Below are positions 1 to 8,574 of a DNA stretch of 64,000 nt, piece by piece. A program made the translations under genes and the position numbers. The DNA is from Chloroflexi bacterium TSY (lineage in GTDB: Bacteria > Chloroflexota > Anaerolineae > Caldilineales > Caldilineaceae): the NCBI GenBank assembly GCA_019217005.1, contig JAHBNG010000063.1, forward strand, positions 16,052 through 80,051, given 5' to 3'. Each line of letters starts with the position of its first letter. The stretch's first letter is position 1. The notes under the pieces are model-generated. The model was not told where the DNA came from, searched no databases, and was given only the letters and a program-made list of their open reading frames with translations.

Positions 1-24
1 CTTCGTTAGGTGGATAGTTTAACC

Positions 25-606
25 ATGGTTTCGAAAACGACAACCGATCTTCGAGCAGTGCGGACTCGCCGTTGGCTTCAGCAGGCTCTTCAGGATTTGA
101 TGAAGGAAAAATCTTACCAGAAGATCAAGATTAGCGAGATTGTCGCGCGTGCCGAGGTAGCACGCCCCACCTTTTATCTCCATTACGAATCGAAAGATGA
201 ACTCCTGCTCAGCCTCTTCGATGAGCTGTTTGCAGGATTTCAAGAAGCGCTACGAGCTGAACTAACGCGCCAGAATGTTGATCTGCATCTGTTTGGCATG
301 TTGCTCTTTGAATATGGGGGTAAAAATGCACAGAGTATACAGGTACTCTTGGATGCTGGCGTGGAACATCTTGTTCAAAAACGATTCGCTGAAGTCATGC
401 AGACCTTATCCGAAGAAGTGCGCGCCATTGATCCGATCAATGAGAAGGCTGCTACTCTCATGTCGTACGTTGATGATTTCTTGGCCGGTGGCGCGTTCAT
501 TCTGCTAAAGAGATGGATTGAAGATGGCATGATCGTGCCATCCGAAACCCTTGGCATGCTGATGGGAGAGGTCGTGTTCGCATTAAGGAAAGTGGTTACT
601 GAGTAG
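25..606 (+). CDS. TetR/AcrR-family transcriptional regulator
   Basis: This is a DNA-binding repressor-type protein of 193 residues. The N-terminal helix-turn-helix is typical of TetR: a basic first helix (RTRRWLQQALQDLM), then KISEIVARAEVARPTFYLHY and a following KDELLLSLFDELF helix. The rest is the usual all-helical ligand/dimer domain and gives no clue to the ligand. A GTG at 10 would add five residues; I prefer the ATG at 25. The gene ends 30 bp before the sulfatase start on the same strand, so it probably shares a transcript with it and may control sulfated-substrate use. That link is inferred from spacing only. Confidence 0.9.
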   Translation: MVSKTTTDLRAVRTRRWLQQALQDLMKEKSYQKIKISEIVARAEVARPTFYLHYESKDELLLSLFDELFAGFQEALRAELTRQNVDLHLFGMLLFEYGGKNAQSIQVLLDAGVEHLVQKRFAEVMQTLSEEVRAIDPINEKAATLMSYVDDFLAGGAFILLKRWIEDGMIVPSETLGMLMGEVVFALRKVVTE

Positions 607-636
607 AAAGGTTGAAGAGTGAAAAAAGGGGTAAAT

Positions 637-2100
637 ATGCAGAATCCAAACATCATTTTCATTCTGGCTGATGACCTGGGCTACGGCGATGTCGCCTGTT
701 ATAACCCTGAGTCCAAAGTGCCAACCCCGAATCTAGACCGACTTAGTCGGGAAGGACTAAGCTTCACCGACGCGCACGCCCCATCCACCGTATGCACGCC
801 CAGCCGTTACAGCGTACTCACTGGGCGCATGGCGTTTCACACCGGTATCGCGGGTGTCTTCACGGGTGCTGGCGGCCCGTGTATGATCGAAGCGGGGCGA
901 CTGACGCTGCCGGGTATGCTGCGTGAACAGGGATACACGACGGCTTGCTTCGGCAAGTGGCATGTGGGCCTCTCGTTCCTCGATAAAGATGGAACTCCGA
1001 TCAATGAGAACGGATTTGAGCCGGTAAGCCGTATAGACTATTCTCGGGCCATCCCAGATGCCCCCATCCACCGGGGCTTTGACCATTTCTTTGGCACCGC
1101 GTGCTGTCCTGGAACAGATTTCTTGTACGCCTTCATTGATGGCGACAGCATCCCCGTGCCGCCTACTGGCGAACTGGACAAAGGACCGCTCCCCAAACAC
1201 CCGTATGCCAATGACAACCGACACGGCATGATTGCGCCCGGTTACGACATTCAGGAGCTCGACCAACTCTTCCTTCGGAAGAGCGTTGCGTTCATTGAGG
1301 ATCACGTTCGGCGCAGTCCTGACAAGCCATTCTTCTTGTACCATCCAACCAACGCAGTCCACCTGCCCTCGTTTGCGTCCAGCACCTGCCGGGACAAAAC
1401 AGACGTCGGGCCGCATGGTGATTTTATCTTTGAATTCGATCAGGTGGTGGGCGAACTGCTCAACACGTTAGACCGGCTGGGGATTGCCGACAATACTCTC
1501 GTAATGGTCTCAAGCGATAACGGGCCGGAAGTAACCAGTGTTGTCCACATGCGTCAGGACCATCAGCACGACGGCGCACGCCCCTGGCGCGGCATGAAAC
1601 GGGACCAGTGGGAAGGCGGACACCGCATCCCCTTCATTGCCCGTTGGCCAGGACACATCGTGCCAAATACACAAACAGACCAGACGGTCTGCCTCTGCGA
1701 CATCATGGCTACCTGCGCGGCGCTTGTCGAAGCCGATCTCCCTCATAATGCCGCGGAAGACAGCTTCAACATCCTACCCGTTCTCTTGGGAGAGCAGCCC
1801 GAAGAGCAGCCCGTTCGTGAGCATACGCTGCACCAGACCATTTCGCTGGCCCTCAGCATTCGCAAGGGGCCCTGGAAGTATCTGGATCACCAAGGTTCAG
1901 GCGGGAACGACTATGAGAAGAACGAAGCACTCCACCCCTACATCCTACCGGAGAAAGCCCCAGATGCACCTGGTCAACTCTACAATCTCGATGAGGACCC
2001 GGGTGAGACGACCAACCTCTATTTCAAGCACCCGGAAATTGTCGACGAACTGCGGGCACAGCTACATGCCTACCGCGATAATGGCCGAAGTCGACCTTAA
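637..2100 (+). CDS. Sulfatase (arylsulfatase family)
   Basis: This enzyme hydrolyses sulfate esters, probably on a carbohydrate. The N-terminus has the metal-binding ILADDLGYGD segment (residues 9-18). The sulfatase signature STVCTPSRYSVLTGR follows, with Cys53 as the residue normally converted to formylglycine and the CxPSR context intact. Further on are FGKWHVG and the SSDNGPE metal site. The length of 487 residues is normal for the family. I chose the ATG at 637, which has AAGGGG upstream; a GTG at 619 would add six residues. No signal peptide is visible, so the enzyme looks cytoplasmic unless the start is wrong. No maturase gene is present nearby. The TetR gene directly upstream is the likely regulator. 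Confidence 0.93.
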   Translation: MQNPNIIFILADDLGYGDVACYNPESKVPTPNLDRLSREGLSFTDAHAPSTVCTPSRYSVLTGRMAFHTGIAGVFTGAGGPCMIEAGRLTLPGMLREQGYTTACFGKWHVGLSFLDKDGTPINENGFEPVSRIDYSRAIPDAPIHRGFDHFFGTACCPGTDFLYAFIDGDSIPVPPTGELDKGPLPKHPYANDNRHGMIAPGYDIQELDQLFLRKSVAFIEDHVRRSPDKPFFLYHPTNAVHLPSFASSTCRDKTDVGPHGDFIFEFDQVVGELLNTLDRLGIADNTLVMVSSDNGPEVTSVVHMRQDHQHDGARPWRGMKRDQWEGGHRIPFIARWPGHIVPNTQTDQTVCLCDIMATCAALVEADLPHNAAEDSFNILPVLLGEQPEEQPVREHTLHQTISLALSIRKGPWKYLDHQGSGGNDYEKNEALHPYILPEKAPDAPGQLYNLDEDPGETTNLYFKHPEIVDELRAQLHAYRDNGRSRP

Positions 2101-2128
2101 GGGCATACGATTCTGAAAGTGAAGAGAC

Positions 2129-2638
2129 ATGAACACACAATCAAGTCGTCATGATGAGATTATAGCGAATTATGGAAAGTGCCCAAGCCAATTAGAGGCT
2201 GCACTTAGTAAATTGCCCGCAAGCAACCTTGATATTGGAGAAAGTGCCGAAAGTTGGACAATTCGGGAAATCGTCCATCACATTGCAGATGGAGACGATT
2301 TGTGGAAATCGTTTATCAAACAAGCCATTGGATACTCAGATGGCGAATTTTTCTTCAATTGGTATTGGCAAGCACCACAAGACGAATGGGTTATAAATTG
2401 GAACTATGAGGCGCGCTCGATTGAGCCATCACTTGCGATGTTTCGCGCCAATCGGACTCATATTGTGCAGCTAGTGAGACACACACCAGGGAGTATGGAA
2501 AAGCGTTTACGGGTTCGTTGGCCAACCGAAGTGGGTGAGCAAGCGGTGAGTGTTGCCTCGGTATTAGAAGGGCAAACACACCACGTGTTCGAGCATATCG
2601 CTGAAATTGGCAGAATTCGAGAAGCACATGGTGTTTGA
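2129..2638 (+). CDS. DinB-family metal-dependent protein
   Basis: The 169-residue protein fits the DinB/YfiT four-helix-bundle superfamily. It has WTIREIVHHIADGDDLW (around residue 43), with the conserved HH pair, and a second histidine-bearing helix near the C-terminus (EGQTHHVFEHIAEIGRIR). Members bind a metal through such histidines and often act as thiol-dependent transferases, but no substrate can be read from the sequence. It begins 28 bp after the sulfatase on the same strand and may be co-transcribed. Confidence 0.8.
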   Translation: MNTQSSRHDEIIANYGKCPSQLEAALSKLPASNLDIGESAESWTIREIVHHIADGDDLWKSFIKQAIGYSDGEFFFNWYWQAPQDEWVINWNYEARSIEPSLAMFRANRTHIVQLVRHTPGSMEKRLRVRWPTEVGEQAVSVASVLEGQTHHVFEHIAEIGRIREAHGV

Positions 2639-2708
2639 TATAGCCATAGAAAGGAACCTCCACCATTTCCTATCAACAAGGATTGCGATTTATGATATAC
2701 TTGGATCC

Positions 2709-2882
2709 ATGCCAGCAAAAGATATTCTCCATGATAGCGTAAAAACGGCCCTTCTGGTCTTAGCCGTTCCGAATGAAGTTTTCCAAACGCTCTTTCAAAG
2801 AAAGACAATTCAACGAGTTCTTGAACGCTATCAGGTCAACTTGATTGTCGTTGATCCCGAACAGGAGAGAGTCGTGTTATGA
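2709..2882 (+). pseudogene. XisH relic with internal deletion
   Basis: The 57-codon frame joins an XisH-like start (MPAKDILHDSVKTALL) directly to an XisH-like end (RVLERYQVNLIVVDPEQERV). The intact homologue at 53093-53509 has 138 residues, so about 80 central residues are missing here, including the D...ExK motif. The stop overlaps the next ATG (ATGA), the usual xisH-xisI arrangement, which supports the identification. XisH and XisI were named from control of fdxN-element excision in Anabaena; this copy cannot make a full protein. Confidence 0.75.
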
Positions 2883-3216
2883 CAAAAGTAGAACACTATC
2901 GACAACTGGTACAAGATATCCTTTTGGAATTGCTGAGTATCTGAATAATCCGCATGATGCTCTGGAAATTCAGGCACTGCTTGATACTGTTCGAGACCAT
3001 TATCAGTTAATGTTTGTGGGTTTTCGAGACAAGAAGCGTCAATTTGGTTGCCTTTTCCATGCTGACATCAAGAATGGAAAAATCTGGATTCAGCACGATA
3101 GCACGGATCTTGGCATTGGCAACGAATTTCTCAAACGCGGCGTCCCGAAAGAAGATATTGTCCTCCGCTACTACACAGCTGCCTTGCGTAAATATTCAGA
3201 ATTCGCCGTTGCGTAA
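2879..3216 (+). pseudogene. XisI relic, frameshifted
   Basis: The frame opens as MTKVEHYRQLVQDILLE, matching the start of XisI (compare MDRVEEYRQAIETILTKYAQ in the intact copy ending at 53105). It then stops, and the remaining homology continues in another frame: DHYQLMFVGF, the HADIKNGKIWIQ core and the C-terminal FAVA. The shift lies near 2925. With the deleted xisH just upstream this is a decayed copy of the same two-gene module found intact at 52770-53509. Confidence 0.75.
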
Positions 3217-3247
3217 GGTATAGCCATTTCATGTCTGTATAGATGAC

Positions 3248-3430
3248 CAGGTAAAATTTGTCCTCCGTATCCGCGGCTACTTTGCCTGGTCAGCATTTGA
3301 TAACTACGAGTGGATTCTGGGTTACCGCCCCCACTTTGGTATCATCGGTGTGGATCGTACAACCCAGATTCGAACACCAAAACCAAGTGCCAAATGGCTA
3401 GGCAAGCTTGCCACGGCCAATCAACTATAA
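3248..3430 (+). pseudogene. C-terminal relic of a GH1 beta-glucosidase
   Basis: Read in one frame this stretch gives GYFAWSAFDNYEWILGYRPH, then FGIIGVDRTTQIRTPKPSA and a stop. This is the conserved C-terminal end of family 1 glycoside hydrolases (GYFxWSxxDNxEW, then FGIxxVDxxTQxRTPKxSA). Nothing upstream in any frame continues the enzyme; the xisI relic lies there instead. It is a leftover of about 60 codons. It suggests that a beta-glucosidase once belonged to this carbohydrate region. Confidence 0.7.
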
Positions 3431-3495
3431 GGGATACCTCATATATGTTAGTAATGTCAACATCCAACAAATCTGACCCGACACCATTCTCTATC

Positions 3496-4521
3496 CTATT
3501 CGCGATTGATCCCCTGTAGGGCCAGCTCTTCGGCAAAGTGACAGGCTACCTGATGTTGAGGTCCAACCGACTGCAGTTCAGGCGGCTCATTTGTACAGCG
3601 CTCTTGAGCATACTGGCAGCGAGGATGAAAGTAGCAGCCTGTCGGCGGATTGGCTGGATCGGGCACATCCCCTTCCAGCACAATGCGTTGTGAGCGACGG
3701 CGTGGATCTGGATTGGGAACGGCAGAGAGCAACGCTTCTGTGTACGGATGCTGCGGGCGGAGAAAGAGTTCTTTGGTGGGAGCAATTTCTACAATCTTGC
3801 CTACGTACATCACCGCAACCCGATTGCAGATATATTTGATCACGCTGAGATCATGGGAAACAAAGAGGTAGGTTAGTTGAAATTGGGCCTGTAGATCTTT
3901 GAGAAGATTCAAGATTTGAGCACGTACCGAAACGTCGAGAGCTGAGACAGCCTCGTCTGCCACAACAAGCCGTGGATCCAGGGCTAACGCGCGGGCAATG
4001 CCGATCCGCTGCCGTTCTCCGCCGCTGAAAGCATGGGGATACCGCCGCATATATTCCGGTCGCAACCCAGCCAGCTTGAGCAGTTCAGCAACTCGGTCCT
4101 CCAGATCTTTGCCCCGCATCCCGCGATTGACCTTAAGCGGTTCGCCCACCAGCTCCAGGACCGGTAAACGTGGATTGAGAGAAGAAAACGGGTCCTGAAA
4201 AATCATGCGAATCTGCTGGCGATACGGAATCAATTCCTTTGTGGTTAGCTCTGCTAAGTCTACCGTTTCGCCATTGACATCGTGCTAGAGAATCCGCCCC
4301 GCAGTTGGATCCAACACACGCAGCACACAGCGCCCTGTGGTCGTCTTACCACAGCCACTCTCGCCCACCAATCCCAGCGTTTCGCCTGCCCGAATCTGAA
4401 AGTTGACGTCGTCCACTGCGCGCACATAGCCTACGGTGCGCCGGAAGAAGCCCGCCTGGATGGGGAAATGCATGCGCAGGTTCTGGATGTCGAGCAGAAT
4501 GTCGTTTTCGGATGAGGCCAT
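3496..4521 (-). pseudogene. Opp/Dpp-type ABC ATPase (second subunit) with an in-frame stop
   Basis: This is the second ATPase of the adjacent importer. From the ATG at 4521 the frame has Walker A (GESGCGKTT). It then meets a TAG at 4287-4285, and continues in the same frame through the Q-loop ([11 protein letters not shown]), signature [15 protein letters not shown] and Walker [15 protein letters not shown] to an oligopeptide-type C-terminus ([12 protein letters not shown]). The ATG lies one base past the stop of the upstream ATPase, showing an operon. One nonsense change splits a 341-residue protein after about 78 residues. A genuine mutation or a base-call error would look the same. ADEA replaces the usual ADEP. 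Confidence 0.85.
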
Positions 4522-4522
4522 G

Positions 4523-5560
4523 TCAGATACGGATATGATTCTTCTGGTCGTCATAAAGGAGGCAGCGCACTTCGCGCGCCGCGCCAAGCGAAACGCGGGG
4601 CGGCACCGTCTCTTCGCAGCGGCCCAAAATGATCTCAGAGCACCGAGTGCTAAAGGGACAACCCAACGGTCGATTGAAGGGATCGGGGACCATGCCGCGA
4701 ATGGAATCGAGTCGGCCCTCGTCCTCGAAGTCGAGCTTGGGGATGGAGCGCAGTAGCGCCTGAGTATAAGGGTGCTTGGGATCGAAAAAGATGGAGTCTA
4801 CATCGCCTCGCTCGGCCACTTGCCCCAGATACATGACGACCACGTGGTCGGCCATTTCGGCTACCACGCCCAGATCGTGGGTAATGAGCATAATGCCCAT
4901 GCCATACTCCTGTTGCAGCTCGCGCAGTAGTTCCATGATCTGCGCCTGGGTCGTCACGTCTACAGCCGTGGTCGGCTCATCTGCAATCAGGAGGCTGGGA
5001 TTGCATGAGAGGGCCATCGCAATCATCACACGCTGACGCATCCCACCACTCAACTGGAAGGGATAAGCGTCAAAGTTTTGGGCTGGGCGTGGGATCCCAA
5101 CACGCTGTAGTAGCTCAATGGAACGAGATTTTGCCTCATCGTTAGACAAGCCCAAGTGCAGCATGATCGCTTCAGCAATCTGGTCGCCCACAGTGTGAAT
5201 AGGGCTAAGCGACGTCATTGGCTCCTGGAAGATCATAGCAATGTCTTTGCCGCGAATGCTGCGCAGATGGCGACTATTGGCCCGCATTGCGGCCAAGTCT
5301 ACCACCGTGCTGCTGTTACCATTGCGCTCATCTGCCTGATGAAAGAGAATCTCACCAGCCACAATGCGCCCTGGAGAATCAACAATTTGTAAAATCGATT
5401 GGGCCATCACGCTCTTGCCACAGCCACTCTCTCCCACAACACAAAGCGTGCGGTTGCGATAGAGTTCAAAATCAACGCCATCTACAGCTTTAACAATCCC
5501 CTCATCCAAGAAGAAGTGGGTGTGGAGGCCTTTGATTTCCAATAACAGTTCGACTGACAT
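4523..5560 (-). CDS. Opp/Dpp-type ABC transporter ATPase (first subunit)
   Basis: This is a cytoplasmic ATPase of a peptide/nickel/oligosaccharide-type importer, 345 residues. Walker A is GESGCGKSV (near residue 44), the signature is [15 protein letters not shown], Walker B is [13 protein letters not shown] and the H-loop is ITHDLG. The C-terminal cysteine-bearing extension ([11 protein letters not shown]) is typical of the OppD/DppD group. It is followed after one base by the second ATPase gene. The 409 bp upstream separate it from the oppC-like gene and hold two palindromic repeats. Confidence 0.93.
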   Translation of the reverse strand: MSVELLLEIKGLHTHFFLDEGIVKAVDGVDFELYRNRTLCVVGESGCGKSVMAQSILQIVDSPGRIVAGEILFHQADERNGNSSTVVDLAAMRANSRHLRSIRGKDIAMIFQEPMTSLSPIHTVGDQIAEAIMLHLGLSNDEAKSRSIELLQRVGIPRPAQNFDAYPFQLSGGMRQRVMIAMALSCNPSLLIADEPTTAVDVTTQAQIMELLRELQQEYGMGIMLITHDLGVVAEMADHVVVMYLGQVAERGDVDSIFFDPKHPYTQALLRSIPKLDFEDEGRLDSIRGMVPDPFNRPLGCPFSTRCSEIILGRCEETVPPRVSLGAAREVRCLLYDDQKNHIRI

Positions 5561-5969
5561 GTCTCTACATCAATACCCTTCAGCGCACCAACCTTAGAAA
5601 TGGGAATTTAATAACTTGTACAGTGTGTGTGAGATTAGAGACTGAGAGATTAGAGATTACAAGGGCCGAATCTCTCTATCTAATCTCACAATCTCCAATT
5701 GTCCAAGTTATTTACGGCTCATTCCTTAGTACACTTGGGCGCACGTACTACGGCGGTTATTGTCGTCAATCACCTCTGGTGGGTGGCTTGGAGATTTATA
5801 CGCGTATTTGCGCTGGAATGTACTAGCGAAGCTACGCCTCAAACCGACGAGTAGCCTGGTCATGGTGGATGGTTGATAGTAGATGATGACATATGTAACG
5901 ATCCACTATCAACCATCCGCCATCCACAAAACTTGACTCATTTGTACGGATTTCTCTATATGAAGATTC
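5561..5969. repeat. Gene-free gap with two palindromic repeats
   Basis: No gene is visible here. Two imperfect palindromes fill much of it. At 5625-5692 the arms are built from TGTGAGATTAGA and its complement TCTAATCTCACA. At 5863-5936 the arms are GGATGGTTGATAGT and ACTATCAACCATCC. The second is the same kind as the palindrome at 23068-23140. Both could fold into long hairpins in a transcript running from oppC to oppD. Confidence 0.75.
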
Positions 5970-7110
5970 CTAGTGAGCATACGGATCCGCGGCATCACGT
6001 AATCCGTCGCCTAGAAAGTTGAGTGCTAGCACAGCCACTAGTACGGCAATGCCAGGAGCCAGCAGCCAAGGCGCAGTGGCAACGGAGCGTACATTTTGGG
6101 CTTCCTGCAAAAGCACACCCCAACTAACGATTGGCGCACGCAGGCCCAGCCCCAGAAAGCTGAGCGACGTTTCAGCCAAGATCATGCTCGGGATCGCCAG
6201 CGTGAGCGAGGCGATGATATGACTCAAGAATGACGGTACCATATGCCGCCAGATGATGCGCATTTCACTAACGCAATCGAGCCGGGCTGCGGTGATGAAA
6301 TCTTCTGTGCGCAACGCCAGAAAGCGACCGCGCACCACGCGCGCCAGTCCAGTCCAGCCAATAAACGAGAGAATGATGGTAATACCAAAATAGATGCGCA
6401 GCGGCGACCAGTTGCTGGGAAGCGCAGCGGCCAATCCCAGCCAGAGTGGTATGGTTGGGATTGAGCGAATGAACTCGATAATGCGTTGGATCATATTGTC
6501 TACACCGCCGCCATAGTAGCCGGAAATCCCTCCCAACAAAATCCCGAGAAAAAAGCTGAGCGCTACGCCCACCAGCCCAATGGACATAGAGATGCGCGTG
6601 CCGTGCAGCAAGCGACTGAGAACGTCTCGTCCCAGTTTGTCTGCTCCCAGCAGATACATGGGCGCATCGGGATCTTCGGGACCGATCAGGTGGATGTTGG
6701 ATTCAAAGAGGCCGAGCAGCTTATAGGGTGCACCTTCGACCAAAAATCCAACATAATGCCTGGTCTCCTCATCGACCGCAAAGACGCGCCGCAGCGCCTC
6801 TTGCTCGATCTCTACTTTGTCGCCGTTGACGTATGGGTTAAATTGTCGACCCTCTGATGTCTCTTCAAAAAAGCGTAGGGGTTGGGGTGGCGCATAGGTG
6901 AACTTGGCAGAAAAGGTGTCAGTAGGAAAAGGGGCCAGAAATTCAGCAAATAGGGCAACGAGATAAATTAGGATTGTCACTATGCCCCCCCAACATGGCT
7001 AATCGGTGCTTGCGAAAGCGCCACCACATCAACTGCCACTGGGTGGCCACCCCGATCCGATCGGGTCGATTCGTGCTGGGTGCTGCGGCAGTTGAAATAC
7101 TAAACAGCAT
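5970..7110 (-). pseudogene. Opp/Dpp-type ABC permease (OppC-like), poly-G frameshift
   Basis: This is an inner-membrane permease with a large extracytoplasmic loop after the first membrane segment, as in OppC/DppC. The conserved permease loop lies in TAARLDCVSEMRIIWRHMVP (EAA-type motif) and the C-terminus is FLGDGLRDAADPY. The obvious start is the ATG at 7110 (MLFSISTAAAPSTN, later RFRKHRLAMLGG). A run of seven G (C at 6985-6991) puts the rest out of frame; six G would restore a continuous protein of 379 residues. Internal GTG starts near 6980 would lose the first membrane segment. The gene may be broken, miscalled, or switchable by slippage. Confidence 0.85.
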
Positions 7111-7123
7111 AGTAATTCCTTCT

Positions 7124-7456
7124 CTTACTTTGGCTCATCTACCAGAAAAGTGAGTTGAGCTCGAAAGGGTATCTATCCGAATTCACACTTTTCGGAGATG
7201 AGCGCTTACTTTGGCTCATCTACCAGAAAAGTGAGTTGAGCTCGAAAGGGTATCTATCCGAATTCACACTTTTCGGAGATGAGCGCTTACTTTGGCTCAT
7301 CTACCAGAAAAGTGAGTTGAGCTCGAAAGGGTATCTATCCGAATTCACACTTTTCGGAGATGAGCGCTTACTTTGGCTCATCTACCAGAAAAGTGAGTTG
7401 AGCTCGAAAGGGTATCTGTCCGAATTCACACTTTTCGGAGATGAGCACTTACTTTT
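7124..7456. repeat. Four-copy 81-bp tandem array
   Basis: A unit of exactly 81 bp is repeated four times with almost no change (TGGCTCATCTACCAGAAAAG begins at 7131, 7212, 7293 and 7374). Only single-base differences are visible, all in the last copy. Each unit carries complementary blocks GAAAAGTG and CACTTTTC, so each can form a hairpin. The array fills the space between oppB and oppC and reaches the last codons of oppB. Because 81 is a multiple of three it stays open in some frames, but I do not regard it as coding. Confidence 0.95.
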
Positions 7457-8438
7457 CAAACCGTATACGCGGATCCAACCATGCCAGCAATATATCAGAG
7501 ATGAGCGTCCCAACAACCGTTAATATCCCCAACATCAAGATAAAGCTACCTGCCAAATACATATCCTGGGCAATCAACGCGCGGAGCAAGAGTGGCCCCG
7601 TGGTCGGCAAACTGAGCACCACCGAGACAATCGTAGAACCCGAGACCAGTACCGGCAGCGTCCAGCCAATCGTGCTAACAAAAGGGTTGAGCGCGATCCG
7701 CACTGGATACTTGAGCAACAGCCTGGTTTCGGAAAGACCCTTGGCGCGCGCCGTCTTCACGTAGGGCTTGCGCAGTTCATCCAGCAAATTGGCGCGCATG
7801 ATACGAATCAGACCGGCGGTCCCTGCCGTGCCCAAGATGACAACGGGAATCCAGATGTGGCCCAACAGATCCTTGATTCTGGCCCAACTCCAGGGTGCAT
7901 CCACAAACTCAGACGAAAAGAGTCCCCCCACGCTTTGATTGAAGTATTTGAATGATACATACATTAGGATCAGGGCCAGGAGAAAGTTGGGGATGGCCAG
8001 CCCGATGAAGCCAATCGTGGTGAAGAGATAGTCACCAATCGAGTATTGCCGCACCGCCGAATAGATGCCGATGGGGAAGGCCACCAGCCACGTCACCAGC
8101 AGCGTACTAAGCGAAAGGACGACCGTCAATCCTAATCGATCCCAGAGCAGATATTTGACCGGCAACTCCCACTCAAAGGACTGTCCAAAGTCGCCACGCA
8201 GGAGAATTCCCGAAATCCACTTATAGTATTGAACATAAATTGGCTGGCCCAGTCCATATCGCCGCTTCAACGCCGCGATCACGTCCTCTTCCACCAGATC
8301 ACCGCTGGCCGAAAGCTGCGCCACCACCGTCGTCAGGTAGTCACCCGGCGGTAGCTGGATGATCATAAACGAAACCACCGAAATCACGATGATGGTGGGA
8401 ATCATATAGAAGAGGCGACGCAGGATGAATTGAAGCAT
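7449..8438 (-). CDS. Opp/Dpp-type ABC permease (OppB-like)
   Basis: This is an inner-membrane permease of 329 residues. The N-terminus (LQFILRRLFYMIPTIIVISV) is typical of OppB/DppB permeases. The middle has RRYGLGQPIYVQY followed by the GDFGQSF segment, and the cytoplasmic EAA loop is YVKTARAKGLSETR. It lies downstream of the binding-protein gene, and its stop codon sits inside the edge of the 81-bp tandem array that separates it from oppC. It should pair with the OppC-like permease. Confidence 0.93.
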   Translation of the reverse strand: MLQFILRRLFYMIPTIIVISVVSFMIIQLPPGDYLTTVVAQLSASGDLVEEDVIAALKRRYGLGQPIYVQYYKWISGILLRGDFGQSFEWELPVKYLLWDRLGLTVVLSLSTLLVTWLVAFPIGIYSAVRQYSIGDYLFTTIGFIGLAIPNFLLALILMYVSFKYFNQSVGGLFSSEFVDAPWSWARIKDLLGHIWIPVVILGTAGTAGLIRIMRANLLDELRKPYVKTARAKGLSETRLLLKYPVRIALNPFVSTIGWTLPVLVSGSTIVSVVLSLPTTGPLLLRALIAQDMYLAGSFILMLGILTVVGTLISDILLAWLDPRIRFEK

Positions 8439-8440
8439 CT

Positions 8441-8574
8441 GTGGTGGCTAGTTGCTGGTGGTTAGTTGCTGGCGGCTGGTTGCTGGTGGCTAGTTGCTGG
8501 TGGCTAGTTGCTGGTGGCTAGTTGCTGACAGACAACCAATAACGAGCAACCAATAACCAACTACCAATAACCGA
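8441..8574. repeat. Short tandem repeat between oppA-like and oppB-like genes
   Basis: GGCTAGTTGCTGGT-like units of about 14-15 bp are repeated at least five times. They are followed by inverted-sense copies such as AACCAATAAC and ACCAACTACC, giving a loosely palindromic region. It occupies the whole gap between the binding-protein gene and the first permease gene. A hairpin here could lower read-through or stabilise the binding-protein transcript; that role is inferred. Confidence 0.8.

Noticed and set aside
757..1416. Long minus-strand frame across the sulfatase gene
   Set aside because: It is antisense to a clear gene, with low-quality composition and no motif.
7124..7456. CRISPR array
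   Set aside because: The whole 81-bp unit repeats; there are no variable spacers and no cas genes.
7155..7523. Repetitive protein encoded by the tandem array
   Set aside because: The frame is open only because 81 is a multiple of three; there is no ribosome-binding site and it runs into the oppB gene on the other strand.
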